64,000 bases of DNA from Madurella fahalii (Eukaryota; Ascomycota; Sordariomycetes; Sordariales), in the NCBI GenBank assembly GCA_029876055.1, contig CM056880.1:1922001-1986000 (forward strand). The letters run 5' to 3'. Positions 35,193 through 46,292 of this stretch are shown one piece after another. The position numbers were made by a program, and so were the translations under genes. The first letter of the stretch is position 1, and the number at the start of each line of letters is the position of its first letter. Under the pieces are notes generated by a model that did not search any database, was not told the DNA's origin, and saw nothing but the letters and a program-made list of their open reading frames with translations.

Positions 35193-36960
35193 ATGGTATG
35201 TCCCATTTTCCAACAATATTAAAACCTTCTTCCCTCAGCCCCCGCTAACCGCAACCCAGTCCTCGTTCAGCCCCACCCAGATCTTCGAGGAGGGGACGAC
35301 ACAGGAGAAGGGTGAGAATGCCCGCCTCACTGCCTTTGTCGGCGCCATCGCCGTTGGCGATCTGGTGAAGAGCACACTCGGGCCGAAGGGCATGGACAAG
35401 ATCCTGCAGTCTGCGTACGCTCCCCCAGTATTCGCCTTCATACCGCTTCAGGGGCTAACACCACGGCTGCAGGTCGACGGGCGAGATTATGGTCACAAAC
35501 GATGGCGCTACCATCCTCAAGTCCATCGCGCTCGACAATGCCGCAGCGAAGGTTCTCGTGAACATCTCAAAGGTCCAGGACGATGAAGTCGGTGACGGTA
35601 CCACCTCGGTTGCCGTACTCGCTGCCGAGCTGCTGCGTGAAGCCGAGAAGCTCATCGACAAGAAGATCCACCCTCAGACAATCATCGAAGGTTACCGGAT
35701 AGCCAGCCAGGCGGCGCTGAAAGCTTTGGAGGCATCGGCAGTGGACAACAGCAAGAACCCGGACGCGTTCAAGAAGGACCTCATTGCCATCGCGCGGACC
35801 ACACTGAGCTCCAAGGTGCTCGCCCAGGACAGGGACCATTTCGCCAGGCTGGCAGTCGACGCCGTCCTGCGGTTGAAAGGATCGTCCGACCTCACCAACA
35901 TCCAAATCATCAAGAAAGCCGGCGGAAAGCTCAGCGAGTCATACCTGGATGAGGGTTTCATCCTGGACAAGAAGATTGGCGTCAACCAGCCGAAGCGCCT
36001 CGAGAAAGCCAAGATTCTTGTTGCCAATACATCGATGGATACCGACAAGGTCAAGATCTTCGGGGCCCGGCTCAAGGTCGGGTCGACTAGCAAGCTGGCG
36101 GAGCTCGAGAAGGCCGAGAAGGAGAAGATGAAGGCAAAGGTGGAGAAGATCAAGGCGCACGGCATCAACTGCTTCATCAACCGGCAACTTATCTACAACT
36201 GGCCCGAGCAGCTCTTTACGGATGCCGGCATCATGTCGATCGAGCATGCCGACTTTGACGGGATTGAGCGGTTGGCCCTCGTCACTGGCGGCGAGATCGC
36301 CTCTACGTTCGACCACCCCGAGCAAGTTAAGCTAGGGCACTGCGATCTGATCGAAGAGGTCCTTATCGGCGAGGACACCCTCATCAAGTTCTCGGGCGTT
36401 GCGGCCGGACAGGCATGCACCATCGTGCTCCGCGGCGCGACGGACCAGCTCCTGGACGAGGCCGAGCGTAGCCTGCACGACGCGCTCGCCGTCCTCTCGC
36501 AGACGGTCAAGGAGCCGCGCACAACATTAGGCGGTGGCTGCGCCGAGATGATGATGGCCAAGGCTGTCGAGGGTGCCGCGACGCGGGTCGAGGGCAAGCG
36601 GCAGACGGCAGTGGCCTCGTTTGCCGTGGCTCTGCGCCAGCTGCCCACCATCCTTGCAGACAACGCCGGTCTGGACTCGGGCGATCTGGTTGCTCGCCTC
36701 CGCAAGGCGATTTACGACGGTTTGACGACCTACGGTCTTGATTTGATGACTCCCGGAGGCGGGATTGCTGATATGCGGGACCTCGGCGTGATTGAGAGCT
36801 ACAAGCTCAAGAAGGCGGTGGTGTCGTCAGCCAGCGAGGCAGCTGAGGTAAGAACCCACGTATTCCGGTTTTGGCGCTCTAGGACTGACCACGATCACAG
36901 CTCCTTTTGCGTGTGGACGACATAATAAGAGCGGCTCCCAGGAGGCGAGAGAGGCACTGA
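35193..36960 (+). CDS. cct2: Chaperonin TRiC/CCT beta subunit
   Basis: Four exons: 35193-35195, 35260-35414, 35473-36847 and 36901-36960, together 530 residues. The first coding exon is only the ATG, followed directly by GTATGT. The group II chaperonin ATP-site motifs are present: LGPKGMDK, TNDGATIL, DGTTSVAVLAAELLREAEKL and the later GGGCAEMMMA. The apical segment and the C-terminal GGGIADMRDLGVIESYKLKK match CCT2. The last exon encodes the usual VDDIIRAAPRRRE tail. The complex folds actin, tubulin and other proteins in the cytosol. All introns have standard splice sites and length 53-64 nt. Confidence 0.97.
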
Positions 36961-38002
36961 GTGTAGGTAGCGCCGGTGGCGGTGGGCTTGGGACTGTAGA
37001 ATACCATAGATGGCCCAAATACATGGCTGTGAGCCCTGTCCCAGTGATGGGCAAGCAGCTGCAGTGCTGCCATACTCGTCGCCCTCCTACAGCCCCTCCC
37101 ATCTGGGTCTTTGTGGAAAGATAGGCAAGCTCCCAGGATCGTGCCACCTACAGCGAGTTACGACTCTCGTATGCCTCTAGGAATATGTGCTGTTCCACAT
37201 GCCAAATGGTCATTCATGATCTGCAGGATACCTTATTCCAAGCCGTGAAACCCTACCCATGTACGACATAAGTCAGAGAGGCATCAGCCAGGCAAACGGC
37301 CTAATACACCAAGCTTCCCACCGACGGCTTTCCCTTCGTAAATTGATCGATAGAGGGAGCCTGAGGCCGCTGACATACAGCACTCCAATTTGGGCTTGTG
37401 CTTTGTGTCTCAGAGGTATTTCTTCCTGGAGCGTTCGTAGGCCACTGTTTGCTTCTCACCCAGTCGGTGCATGTCTCAAAACCCTAATGGAGCGCGATGG
37501 ACTGCGGCAGACCGCTCGGCCGCTGAGGAACAGGCGAGAGTTGAGATTACGTATCCTCTCAAGCTCGTCGGCGATGGTCCTCAAGAATGAGGTTGGAACT
37601 GAGCGCTTGAAGAGCTCTTTCCCGAAGACTCTGGATTGCTGCCGTCGTCTTGCGCACCTTTTTTCGCCGCAAACCCCCGTTGTCCCTTGGGTTTGTGATT
37701 GCGGTGAGTTGCCAGGTACTGTTTTAGCTTGTCGATGGTTTTTTGCTGTCTGGATGGCAACGAGTTCTGCACAGACGCATTGGTTAACACTATGTAATAA
37801 AACATTTATTGCCATTAGGTGTAGCTAGTTGAAGGTAATTAGAACGGGCAGATTTAGGTGTTAGGAGACGGAGACCTTGGCAGTTAAAAGACAGGAGGGA
37901 AGAAAGAACTGTGGGAAAAGGAAGTAAAAGAAAACGAAAAAAACAAACTACGAAAAAAAACTGTTCAGAGCTGTTGAATCCCCCGGATCCCTCAAGGCTT
38001 AT

Positions 38003-38260
38003 CACAGAGTGTGCATCCTATGTGCAAGTACTGTCTACCACTAAGACGTTGTACAGTACCCACAACCCCATGCCGGCTGTTACCATGAACAAGCCCACCA
38101 GCCCAGTCAAGCTGGGTATCGCAACAGGACTCTCACAGAGTGTGCATCCTATGAGCAAGTACTGTCTACCACTAAGACGTTGTACCCACATCCCTATGCC
38201 GGCTATTACCATGAACAAGTCCTGTCCCAGCCCAGTTCCCGAGAGATCTGGGTAGCGCAA
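38003..38260. repeat. Tandem duplication of a ~130-bp unit
   Basis: Two copies start with CACAGAGTGTGCATCCTATG at 38003 and 38134 and share most bases through CTACCACTAAGACGTTGTAC, ATGCCGGCT and ACCATGAACAAG to a common GGGTA-CGCAA end. Differences are point changes and a few short indels (for example an extra six bases near 38054 in copy 1). The unit abuts a tRNA-like sequence, suggesting a short retroelement rather than random duplication. Confidence 0.85.
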
Positions 38261-38261
38261 A

Positions 38262-38328
38262 CGTGCGGGAGTTGAACCCACAGCCTCTGGCAAGTGACTG
38301 GTCGTCAATGCCAATAGGCCAACAAGCT
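38262..38328 (-). other. tRNA-like sequence with internal A and B boxes (possible SINE head)
   Basis: On the minus strand the A box TGGCCTATTGG (38321-38311) and the B box GGTTCAACTCC (38278-38268) fit RNA polymerase III consensus. Their starts are 43 nt apart, normal for tRNA genes. A T-stem GTGGG/CCCGC with a TTCAACT loop can form. The flanks do not form a paired acceptor stem, so this is not an intact tRNA gene. Its position directly before two tandem units fits a tRNA-derived short interspersed element or its remnant. Confidence 0.5.
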
Positions 38329-39471
38329 CTGTTCTTGGTTTGTGTTGGCAGATGGTGCGGTTCGGCGGCAGATAAAAGGGAGTGGCGGAACTTGGCTGGC
38401 AGGTGCCGGCCCAGCTGGCCGCCGTCCTTCGTCAGGTTCCTCCATCCGATGATTGTGAGGCCGAGGGCGTCTGCCCGGCGCGTATGGGCGCACTGACTTT
38501 GCAAGAAAACGATTTGCTTCCTTTCATTGCTCCTACAGTCTCAGCATCCGCAGGACGAGAAGGCAAGGGCATCAGTGGTGGCACAGGTGCTTGCTCTTAA
38601 CGAATCATCAAGCCAGTTGGTCTTCGTGTGCCTACGCAAAACCCTACAGCGTGATATGCCGGTAATTTCTTGACGTCTTCCTTTTCTCCCTACTGAAGCA
38701 CAGCCGTCGTTTTACAGGTTAGCGTCCTCGGCCTCCACCCCGTTCACTTGCTGGAGTTCGACCTTGCAAATATCATCCAAGACCTCCCCTACTGAATCTT
38801 TTTTGTGTTAAACGATGGAAAATCTACGACACGAAGAGATAACGGGCAAAAATGGTTGCTGGGGGATGGCGATAAAACGATGCCATCTCACGCCAGCGTG
38901 GCCGAAGCGAACATTAATGCGCTTGACAGCATGATTATTGATGAATTCAAGTCTGTATCTGGAAGCTATAAACAATAGGTACACTCGCTTGCGCTTTGGC
39001 GACAAATTAAAGCTGAATAATTCAGACGGCTGCCGTATTTCAAAACTTCAGTGAGAAGTTCTGATTCTTGAGGCGTTGACAATAGGAGACAGTCTTTGGT
39101 TTTCCATCTTAACTTGGATACCCTCAACTGCTCCTTCCTCTCACGACTGATGGCTGAATTGCTTAGAGAATTGTGCAGATGGACACACAATTCTCCGAAA
39201 ACTCTGGCCGCAACTGACCTAATTCACATCACTGACAATGGGAACCCTAATCAGTTTGTTGACCCTACCTACTTTTGGTCCCACCGACATCTTTCCATTC
39301 TCAAGTTCTCCATCCCTCAATCTCCTTGCGCCGTTTAATCTTCTCATCTCGCCAGAGCTTCGTCTATGACCGAACGGTTATTTTTTTTTCTTCATTTCTT
39401 CAAGTGAAAATACCCATACGAACTCTTAGCTCGCCGCTTTCCCCCCCAACCTCCCCTACCGCAATAAGAAA

Positions 39472-40590
39472 ATGGCTACCGCAGCCGGAGACCTCCTTTT
39501 TAAATGGTTCCCGCGTGGTACGTATCATACATTTTCCTCGAGCAAAAATCTCGCTTGTCTTCATTCAACCGCTCTCGCCGGCGAGATTTACGTATTCGCC
39601 TGCTTGCCCAGCGTAAGATGGCAAACAGCGGTTCCTGGAGCCTATGAATAACTTGATGGGGAGCTGGGCGTGTCTCCCGCGTTGCTATTTGCCGCTGTCA
39701 CCACCCTGTACCACGCCTTTGAAAGCTGGTGTGGATGGCGACTTACAACTGGTTGAAGACGCGATCATCGCTCACCTGACGGTTTTTGAGAACCCCGGGG
39801 AACGATGACTCGAGACGCACCCTTTCTCTATGCGAGGAAAGACATGGCTCCTGAGATGGCGTTTCCCTTTCCGCTGAATCCCTTCTCACGAATGCTCATA
39901 ACTACTAACACGATTGCTGTCAGCCGGTTTCTGCTGGCGACGTCGGCAGGGCTCGCCAAGGATCCTCCGCTCCAACGCGCGGGACGCCATCGTCCAGCGC
40001 GCCATCATCAAGTTGCACGGCGGCAACGCCAGGGTCCGTAAGCGCGGCGCTCAAACGATGATCGTCAATGCGCTGGAAGTCACAGGAAAGACGCTTAACG
40101 ACGCGAACTCCGGCATCGGCCCCGAAGAGGGGATCGTCGAGTATCTCGGGCGCGCGGCGAGCTTTTCTGAGCTCTCTCAGGCCATTCCAGAGGACATCTG
40201 GTTAGTTAGTTTTTTTTTTTTTTTTTCTTTTCTCTTTCTGAGTTGAAGTCACATATAAGTTCTCAAACGGATCTTGATTTATTCAACGACCTTCGTATTT
40301 TGCCCGACGACGGGACCCGTTGGCCCCGTTCCCCTCATGGACACGGACACCGAGCCAATGGCCGGCAGCGAGACGACCTACCGCCCAGAAGAACCTCGGC
40401 CGTCGCCAGAAATGATTTTATCTTCAAAGGCTGTCCAGCCGTTACCAGCTAACACAACCTGCCTTGCTTTCCTCTTACATTCTCCACAACCCCAACCCCA
40501 AGCCCCGTCAAGAACTATTACTCACAAACGCTGAACAGGATCGAGCTCGTGTACCAAATCGTCTGGGCACGGGGCGGTTTGATTTTATGA
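39472..40590 (+). pseudogene. Unresolved multi-exon gene or gene remnant
   Basis: Several protein-like pieces lie in order but not in one frame. An ATG at 39472 begins MATAAGDLLFKWFPR and can splice at GTACGT (39518) to 39618, giving DGKQRFLEPMNNLMG. Farther on, a clean block (39967-40200) reads ILRSNARDAIVQRAI ... LHGGNARVRKRG ... TMIVNALEVTGKTLNDANSG ... AIPEDIW. It splices at GTTAGT to 40539, ending IELVYQIVWARGGLIL. The stretch between about 39650 and 39960 cannot be bridged without a frame change. I do not recognise the family. Either a decayed gene or a gene with introns I cannot place. Confidence 0.4.
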
Positions 40591-42353
40591 TACCTTTCTC
40601 TGGATGACTGCGTATGCTGGATGCATACTGGTTGCTAGTATAGGGGTGGCACACGTACCATATAACTTAGTAGCTGTGTTGGCACCGGAATTCAACAGGT
40701 ATCTCACACAAACGTGAGTACGCCTGATCAAAGTGGTATTGTGCCACTGTTCCCCGTCGTCCAGGACATGCCTCTCAAGTTCAAGGTCCGGTGAGTCGTT
40801 GCCGGCCTTAACTCTCATTATGGTGCGGTTGTAGAGGCTAGCTGCCAACATGTCTAGACCATAGACGCCAGGAATACGGGACACTCTGAGTACAACTAGT
40901 TTGCGATCTGATGAGTAGGCGGCCCGCCAGGTTGGTACACTGCCCAACGCGGTAAACAATGCCGTATGCCGGTCGCCCTTCCAATTTAATGTTCTGAGTC
41001 TGGTAGTGCTTCCACCGTCCATCCGGTTGGGAGTGGCGCCGTCGCCACATCACAAGTCCAGTCTCCGAATGAGAAAGATAAGTACGCAACATAGGAAAGT
41101 CCCACACGGAAACCTTAGAGGGTTGTACACCTTAGTAGCAAATTCAAGAACTGAAGAGAGAGTTGTTCTCTAACTTATCTCTGAAGAGCCGCTTCGCCAG
41201 TCTTGCCTTTACTGGAGCTTCACGGTGGCTGCCATGAACCACGGAGACACGTTGTATGGGCTTACCTCCTTGGCTTGGAAACTGTGGACGACGTTGTCTG
41301 GTGAGTGAACGGGACACGGTTTGCCGACAGTTGCTGAGAGATTGTGACGCGTAGGGAGCTTACCCATGGGGCTTCGGGAATGGTGGGGAGAATGAGAATG
41401 ACGACGCATGGATGAATGTAACGGCTCTTCTTTTTCTCAGTTACCGCGATATCCGTCTGCTAACCCCACCCTCCTCACATTTGAAGTCAAAGCAACTGCC
41501 TAACCTCGGGTACCACGGCTCTGGTCAGAAATGTCAGGCCGCTTTGCGTGACGCGGTGGCATTTCGTCAGTAGCGGGCCGCAGCCATCGATCGCATCGAG
41601 ACGACCCAATCCAGCAACAGTATGCTGTCGAACGAAAGAGATCAAAAGTTTGGCATTGGATACCTCATTTTTGGGGGTGGAGATGAGGACGAGGAATAAA
41701 CGGCAGCACTGCGCTCCGGATGGGCCCAAGACAATCGAGACGTCGTAGCGGTCGGGACCGAGACAAGAGTCGATGGCCATCAGCGCCTCGGTCGTCGATG
41801 CCCGACTTTACAATGTGGAGTTCCATAGGCTAATGGCATCCAACGATCAGCCTCTCAGATCGGCATTGATGCCGGAATTGCGACCAAGCATTGTCGTTGG
41901 TTCGGGGATGCTGCGGACTCCGAGTTGCTCCTTGGCTGACGCCGCAGCTAGTTGTAGTTTGAGACGCGGCGGCTCGGATTACCCCACATAAACGGTCTGG
42001 GGGGAGACGCCCTTTGGACGACGCGCCTGGCCAAAGCTGGAATTGAGACGCATGGAACCGTAGGATCATGGAATCGATTGGCGACGGCGAGAAGCCAAGG
42101 GGCCCCTATGCTGCTTCTCAGCGAAGATTGCGGGTTATGGCCAGCAGGCGCCAAGTTCTAACGAGATGTGGACTTACGTCAAAGTATTGGTCTGCTCAAC
42201 ACCGTCTTTGTCTATAAATAGGCGGCTCTCATCCCCTTTCTTCTCGGGTTGTGGAATCAGAACATCGACCAGGCACAGACTAGCAGACCTCGACCTTGCC
42301 CAGATACAGACCCCAACCTTGCTCAGAACCTCAAATCACAACCCACCCACACA
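40591..42353. other. Mostly non-coding; possible minus-strand gene remnants
   Basis: Two minus-strand stretches look partly protein-like: 41022-40585 (ends in a segment with THVCVRYLLNSGANTATK) and 41780-41487 (DRYDVSIVLGPSGAQCCRLF). Neither has a recognisable domain or a defensible exon structure. The last ~190 bases before 42354 are the leader of the next gene. Confidence 0.35.
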
Positions 42354-42843
42354 ATGGTCGTCCCTATTGCGAGCTTTGGTGCCGACCCCGGCGTTGCCGA
42401 GAAGATCCAGGAACTTCTGCTTCCGGATTACGACGGTAAGCATCTATCCATCTCAACACCAACCCCTTTCCTCCCATCTTTTGCTTAAGGTACGGTAGTT
42501 AATGCCCAATAAAGTCACCCATACCTGTCTCAGCTTCGACGCCGCCTTGTCCGAGCTGCCCGAGGTCTGCTCTGGCCATTTGGAGACCGAAATCTCGTCC
42601 AAGCTTGGCACCAACTTCAACCGGCCCGTTCCCGAGCGCCAGAAGCCGCGAGCCATCGTCTTTGGAGGCGGAGTGCCGGATGAGCAAGTGCAGGCTGTGA
42701 CTCAGGAAGTCCAGGCAAGAGAGCCCGGCGTCAGGGCGCTGCGTGTGACGCGTGAGGATATCGTGGCTGCTGGGGGGGGTGGCCCGAACCCAGATATCAT
42801 TGCTCAGGTGCTGAGGAAGAAGTTGGGCGAGCTATCTTTCTGA
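42354..42843 (+). CDS. Small protein of unknown function (136 residues)
   Basis: Two exons (42354-42435, 42515-42843) join through GTAAGC...AAAG to 136 residues. The sequence alternates strand and helix segments: VVPIASFGADPGVAEKIQEL, then VTHTCLSFDAALSELPEV, then RAIVFGGGVPDEQVQAVTQE and VRALRVTREDIVAAGG. This predicts a compact alpha/beta fold, and the GGG turn after a hydrophobic strand recalls nucleotide-binding folds without any full motif. No signal peptide or membrane span. I do not recognise a named family. The gene is convergent with the FAD monooxygenase; no functional link is shown. Confidence 0.75.
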
Positions 42844-43250
42844 GCGGGTTGACCTATTGGTTGACTGTCCCCTTGAGCGGGGAGTGTGGATGAGTGGTAC
42901 TACTTTAGTGCGTCAGTACCATCAACCGCCTTAGAGACCTCATCCAAGCTAAGGCCCATATTTGTCCAACGAGCCACATCTCTCCGCTGCGTGATGTCCC
43001 GCCTTCTTGCTTCTGTAGAAGACCCGTCGTTCACGTATTTGCGGATACACAGCTCGAAGTAAACGGCGTAACCGCCCCCGCTTCACCTAGGCCTGATGCT
43101 CACAAGTCATTAGCAACCTTGCTGCCATTCCGGTCGTATTCAAAGTCTATGCTGAGGCATGTCTACGTTGGCAAAGGATAGTAACTAACCATGCTAGGAA
43201 TTCCGATCCCAAGCTACCGAGGAAATGGGCAACCCGGAGCAGCCGAGCCG
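42844..43250. other. Intergenic region between convergent genes
   Basis: This is the 3' flank of both neighbours. Nothing else is seen. Confidence 0.6.
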
Positions 43251-44558
43251 TCATGTCAAGACAGAACCTGCCGTCGGGTTTCCCCGCCGCTCCAGCTCTC
43301 CTCTCACCGCATCATAGGAAGCATATGCATCAGCTTCCGCATCGAAATCCAGAACCCAGGCTTCCCTCTTGAGATGGAGCGACTTGGGATCCTTCCATAT
43401 CGCGTCCCAATCGGCCTTGTGCCACTGCTCGCGCGTGGTGATGCCGGTCTTTTGAATTTTGTGCACCCGCTCGTACCGAATCTTCTCCCAGACCCTAACC
43501 GCCTCCTGCACCTTGTCCTTGCCCGCCCTATCCAGACACGCGGCCAGTACCACGCCGTCCTCCATCGCCTGACTCGCCCCCTGAATCGACGTGGGCAGGA
43601 ATGGATGGGCCGCGTCGCCAATCAGCACCGTCCTCGCCTTGGGCGAGATGAAGGTGGGCAGCGGGTCCCGGAAGACAAGCTTATAATCAAACAACCTCTC
43701 GGGCGGCGTCGCCTTCACCAGCTCCACCACGACCGGATCCCACCCGCCCACGACGCGCAACACATCCTCAATCTTACCCGGGAACTGCCAGTTCTCCTCG
43801 ATGCTCCCGTCGTCCTTGTGGGTGCACACCCAGCTCATCTCCCTGCCGTCCTTGATGGCCGCGGCCAGGAAGTGCACATCCTCGCCGATCCAGGCGTGGT
43901 GCGAGTCGCCGTTCTCGACGAGGTGCCTCGTCTTGTCGTTCTTCCGCAGCTCGTCCGAGGGGAACCAGGTGCGGAAGACGGCGTAGCCGGACGGCTGCGG
44001 CCGGTCCTCGAACCCCAGCACCAGCTTCCTCCCCCTGGACCGGACCCCCTCGGCGGCGAGGACCACGTCGGCGGTCAGCACCTCCCGGCCGCCGCCCTCC
44101 ACCTCGACCTCGACGCCGGCGTGGTCGTCGGCCTCGAAGTACCGCACGGCATTGCAGCCCAGGCGCACGTCGATGCCGCGGGCCCGCGCGTGGGCGAGCA
44201 CGACCTGGTGGATCTCGCCGCGGTGGCCGTTGACGCGGGGGCCCCAGGCGCGGTGCTCGTCGGCGAACGACTGGGTGGTGACGTAGGCGCCCTTCCAGTC
44301 GTGGAAGTGGACGGCCTCGCTCTTGTGCACCAACGGCTGCAGCGCCTCGACGACGCCGGGCCACCGGCCGAAGACGCGCGTCGAGTTCTGCCCGAACGAG
44401 ATGATGTCGCCCAGCGGCGCCAGCGCCCGCGCCTTCTCCAGCACCACCACCGAGTGGCCCTTGCGGTCGCATTCTATGGCCGCCGTGAGGCCCGCGAAGC
44501 CGGCGCCGACGATGACGACTTTGATCCCCGACGGCGGGAGGCGCGGGAAAGAGGTCAT
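43251..44558 (-). CDS. FAD-dependent monooxygenase, salicylate hydroxylase-like
   Basis: Single exon of 435 residues starting MTSFPRLPPSGIKVV. The N-terminal Rossmann motif VVIVGAGFAGLTAAIE gives the GxGxxG dinucleotide site. The segment VVLAAEGVRSRGRKLVLG covers the DG-like region. RTVLIGDAAHPFLPTSIQG plus ASQAMEDGVVLA is the canonical GD motif that contacts FAD ribityl. These three are the fingerprint of class A aromatic hydroxylases. Length matches the family. It likely uses NAD(P)H and O2 to hydroxylate an aromatic or polyketide substrate. Neighbours give no clear pathway. An antisense open frame spans the same DNA because of strong GC3 bias; it is not a gene. Confidence 0.92.
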   Translation of the reverse strand: MTSFPRLPPSGIKVVIVGAGFAGLTAAIECDRKGHSVVVLEKARALAPLGDIISFGQNSTRVFGRWPGVVEALQPLVHKSEAVHFHDWKGAYVTTQSFADEHRAWGPRVNGHRGEIHQVVLAHARARGIDVRLGCNAVRYFEADDHAGVEVEVEGGGREVLTADVVLAAEGVRSRGRKLVLGFEDRPQPSGYAVFRTWFPSDELRKNDKTRHLVENGDSHHAWIGEDVHFLAAAIKDGREMSWVCTHKDDGSIEENWQFPGKIEDVLRVVGGWDPVVVELVKATPPERLFDYKLVFRDPLPTFISPKARTVLIGDAAHPFLPTSIQGASQAMEDGVVLAACLDRAGKDKVQEAVRVWEKIRYERVHKIQKTGITTREQWHKADWDAIWKDPKSLHLKREAWVLDFDAEADAYASYDAVRGELERRGNPTAGSVLT

Positions 44559-45317
44559 TGTCGCGGGAGGCTAAAGTGTTTTTTTTTTTTTTTTTTTTTT
44601 TGGGATTTTGGTGGTGTGTGTGTGTTTGATGTGTGTGATGTGTGTGAATGTGTGTGAGAGAGTTTGCCTGCTGTGTCTTTGCGGGAAGGTCAAGTTGGGA
44701 CGAAGCTCCCTTGACTTACCTATATATTCCCGTTCGTTATCCTAACTACCCTACCTTGACCCTATGCATTCATCTCGGCGGGCGCCCAGGGACCAATTCC
44801 CCTAGTGGGACCCTGATCGCACTATTGGACGGAGGAGTACCCCGCATGCGAATTGCACTGGGACGGTCGGCCAAGCAGCATCCTGTTGGCGTCAAATATT
44901 GATAAAGGTGCAGGCAAGACAGGGATGGGGGAAGCGCGGCGGAGCGATCCTGGCACCACATGAAGCTGCAGGCGGCACCGGAAGCGCGCATTGCGTCTTG
45001 AGGCTCAAAAAGCTCGTACGTCGGTTGCAGAGGGATATCGTGATGCGTAGAAAAGGATCATGCAGCTGGGGGGGGGGGGGGGGCTTGTGAATGGCGGCCG
45101 TCATCCGATTGCCGTGATGCTCTGATGTTGCATTCATCCTGTGCGCTGGGTGTTAGCATCAGATGTGCGGGAGGACGTGGTTTTGCCGTGAGTCGGCTCT
45201 GAGCCGTTTTCAGCACGCAGCAACCCAGACTCCCGTCCTGGGGTGTCTCGCGGGATGCGGGACATGCGGAACACGCCGCCCGAGAGAGACAAGCGACGAG
45301 GGGTCCTGGCTTTCGGC

Positions 45318-45341
45318 AGAGAGAGAGAGAGAGAGAGAGAG
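45318..45341. repeat. (AG)12 microsatellite
   Basis: Twelve uninterrupted AG units in non-coding DNA. Confidence 0.9.
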
Positions 45342-46021
45342 CTCGCAATTAAGTTGCTCCTAAAGTAGAATGTACTGTACTAGGGGGAGGGGGGGGGGTT
45401 CCCGATTCGTAAGAAACAGCCGCGTTTTTAGGAGGACAACACCCGCTTTGCTGTGCTGCTACGGAATGACGTGCATTTCTCCCACCCAAGCACGACTCTT
45501 CTCGAACTGAGCGGCTCAGAAACACGGACAAAGCCAATTGGCAGATCTTGTCTCAGCGCTGGACGTCACGTGGAGCTGCTCCTAAGTGCACGTAAAGTGC
45601 ACGTAAAGGCACGTAAAAGTGGGACTGCCAGCGAAGACAGTTGCCGTTGCAATTCGGAGAATTGATTGGACAGGGATCGCCGCAGAAGCTCCCCACCTGC
45701 TTCCAGCCACGCGCCTCATTGTTCGCCGCAATCCGCTGAATTGCACCTTTCGCACTCACCTCAGCGTTATCTGCGGTAACACGCTCTGCCCGGAAGCGCC
45801 ACATCTGTTGGCTCGACTTTGGCTGCCATTGCATCAGGGGACCAGACGCACGCCTTGCTTTGCCATCCCACATCTCTCCCGCGTTTGTCGATCGGCCTTT
45901 GTGGGGGTGTTGGCTTCGCCTTGCAGCCCCGGTAGAAGTCCCATAAACCCATCTTCTCCACTTCCCAAGCCCAGGACTCTGCGAACTATCGCGACGTCGG
46001 ATCCCTCCTGGCCGCCTGCCA

Positions 46022-46061
46022 CCCTGCCGCCCTGCCGCCCTGCCGCCCTGCCGCCCTGCCG
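46022..46061. repeat. Five tandem copies of CCCTGCCG
   Basis: Five exact 8-bp units lie about 230 bp upstream of the SWIB gene start, in its promoter or leader. Confidence 0.92.
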
Positions 46062-46292
46062 CAGTTTCGCCGCGACCTACAAGAACAGATTTCTCAGCGC
46101 CAAAGCGACTGGCCAGGCCAACCTCTTATGCCTCCTGGGCCTCCGCTCAGAACTTCGCGCAAGCCTGGATCTGTCTAGCCACACTCGTTGATCCCGTTCC
46201 GGGGCTCTGCACACACGTCACGCGGCGTTCGATCGCACTGCAGCAAACGCAACAACCACGGCTCCATTGGTGCGCCGTGCCGCCTCAGCACC

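Larger units (their letters stand above)
36961..39471. other. Gene-poor region with repeats
   Basis: About 2.5 kb without a supported protein gene. It contains the tandem duplication and tRNA-like element described separately, plus AT-rich stretches around 37790-37970 and 38780-39060. Short open frames are not protein-like. Confidence 0.6.
44559..46292. other. Intergenic region with simple repeats
   Basis: No gene is supported. It contains a 23-T tract (44579-44601) followed by TG-rich sequence to about 44660, a 16-G tract (45068-45083), an (AG)12 run and an 8-mer tandem repeat. There are also three closely spaced CACGTAAA units at about 45588-45619. Confidence 0.7.

Noticed and set aside
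38262..38330. Intact tRNA gene
   Set aside because: A and B boxes and a T-arm are present, but the flanking 7-mers do not pair as an acceptor stem and no normal anticodon arm can be drawn.
43191..44657. 488-codon open frame on the plus strand
   Set aside because: It is the antisense shadow of the FAD monooxygenase. The minus strand has all family motifs, and the plus reading is His/Val/Leu-rich with no domain; strong GC3 bias keeps it open.
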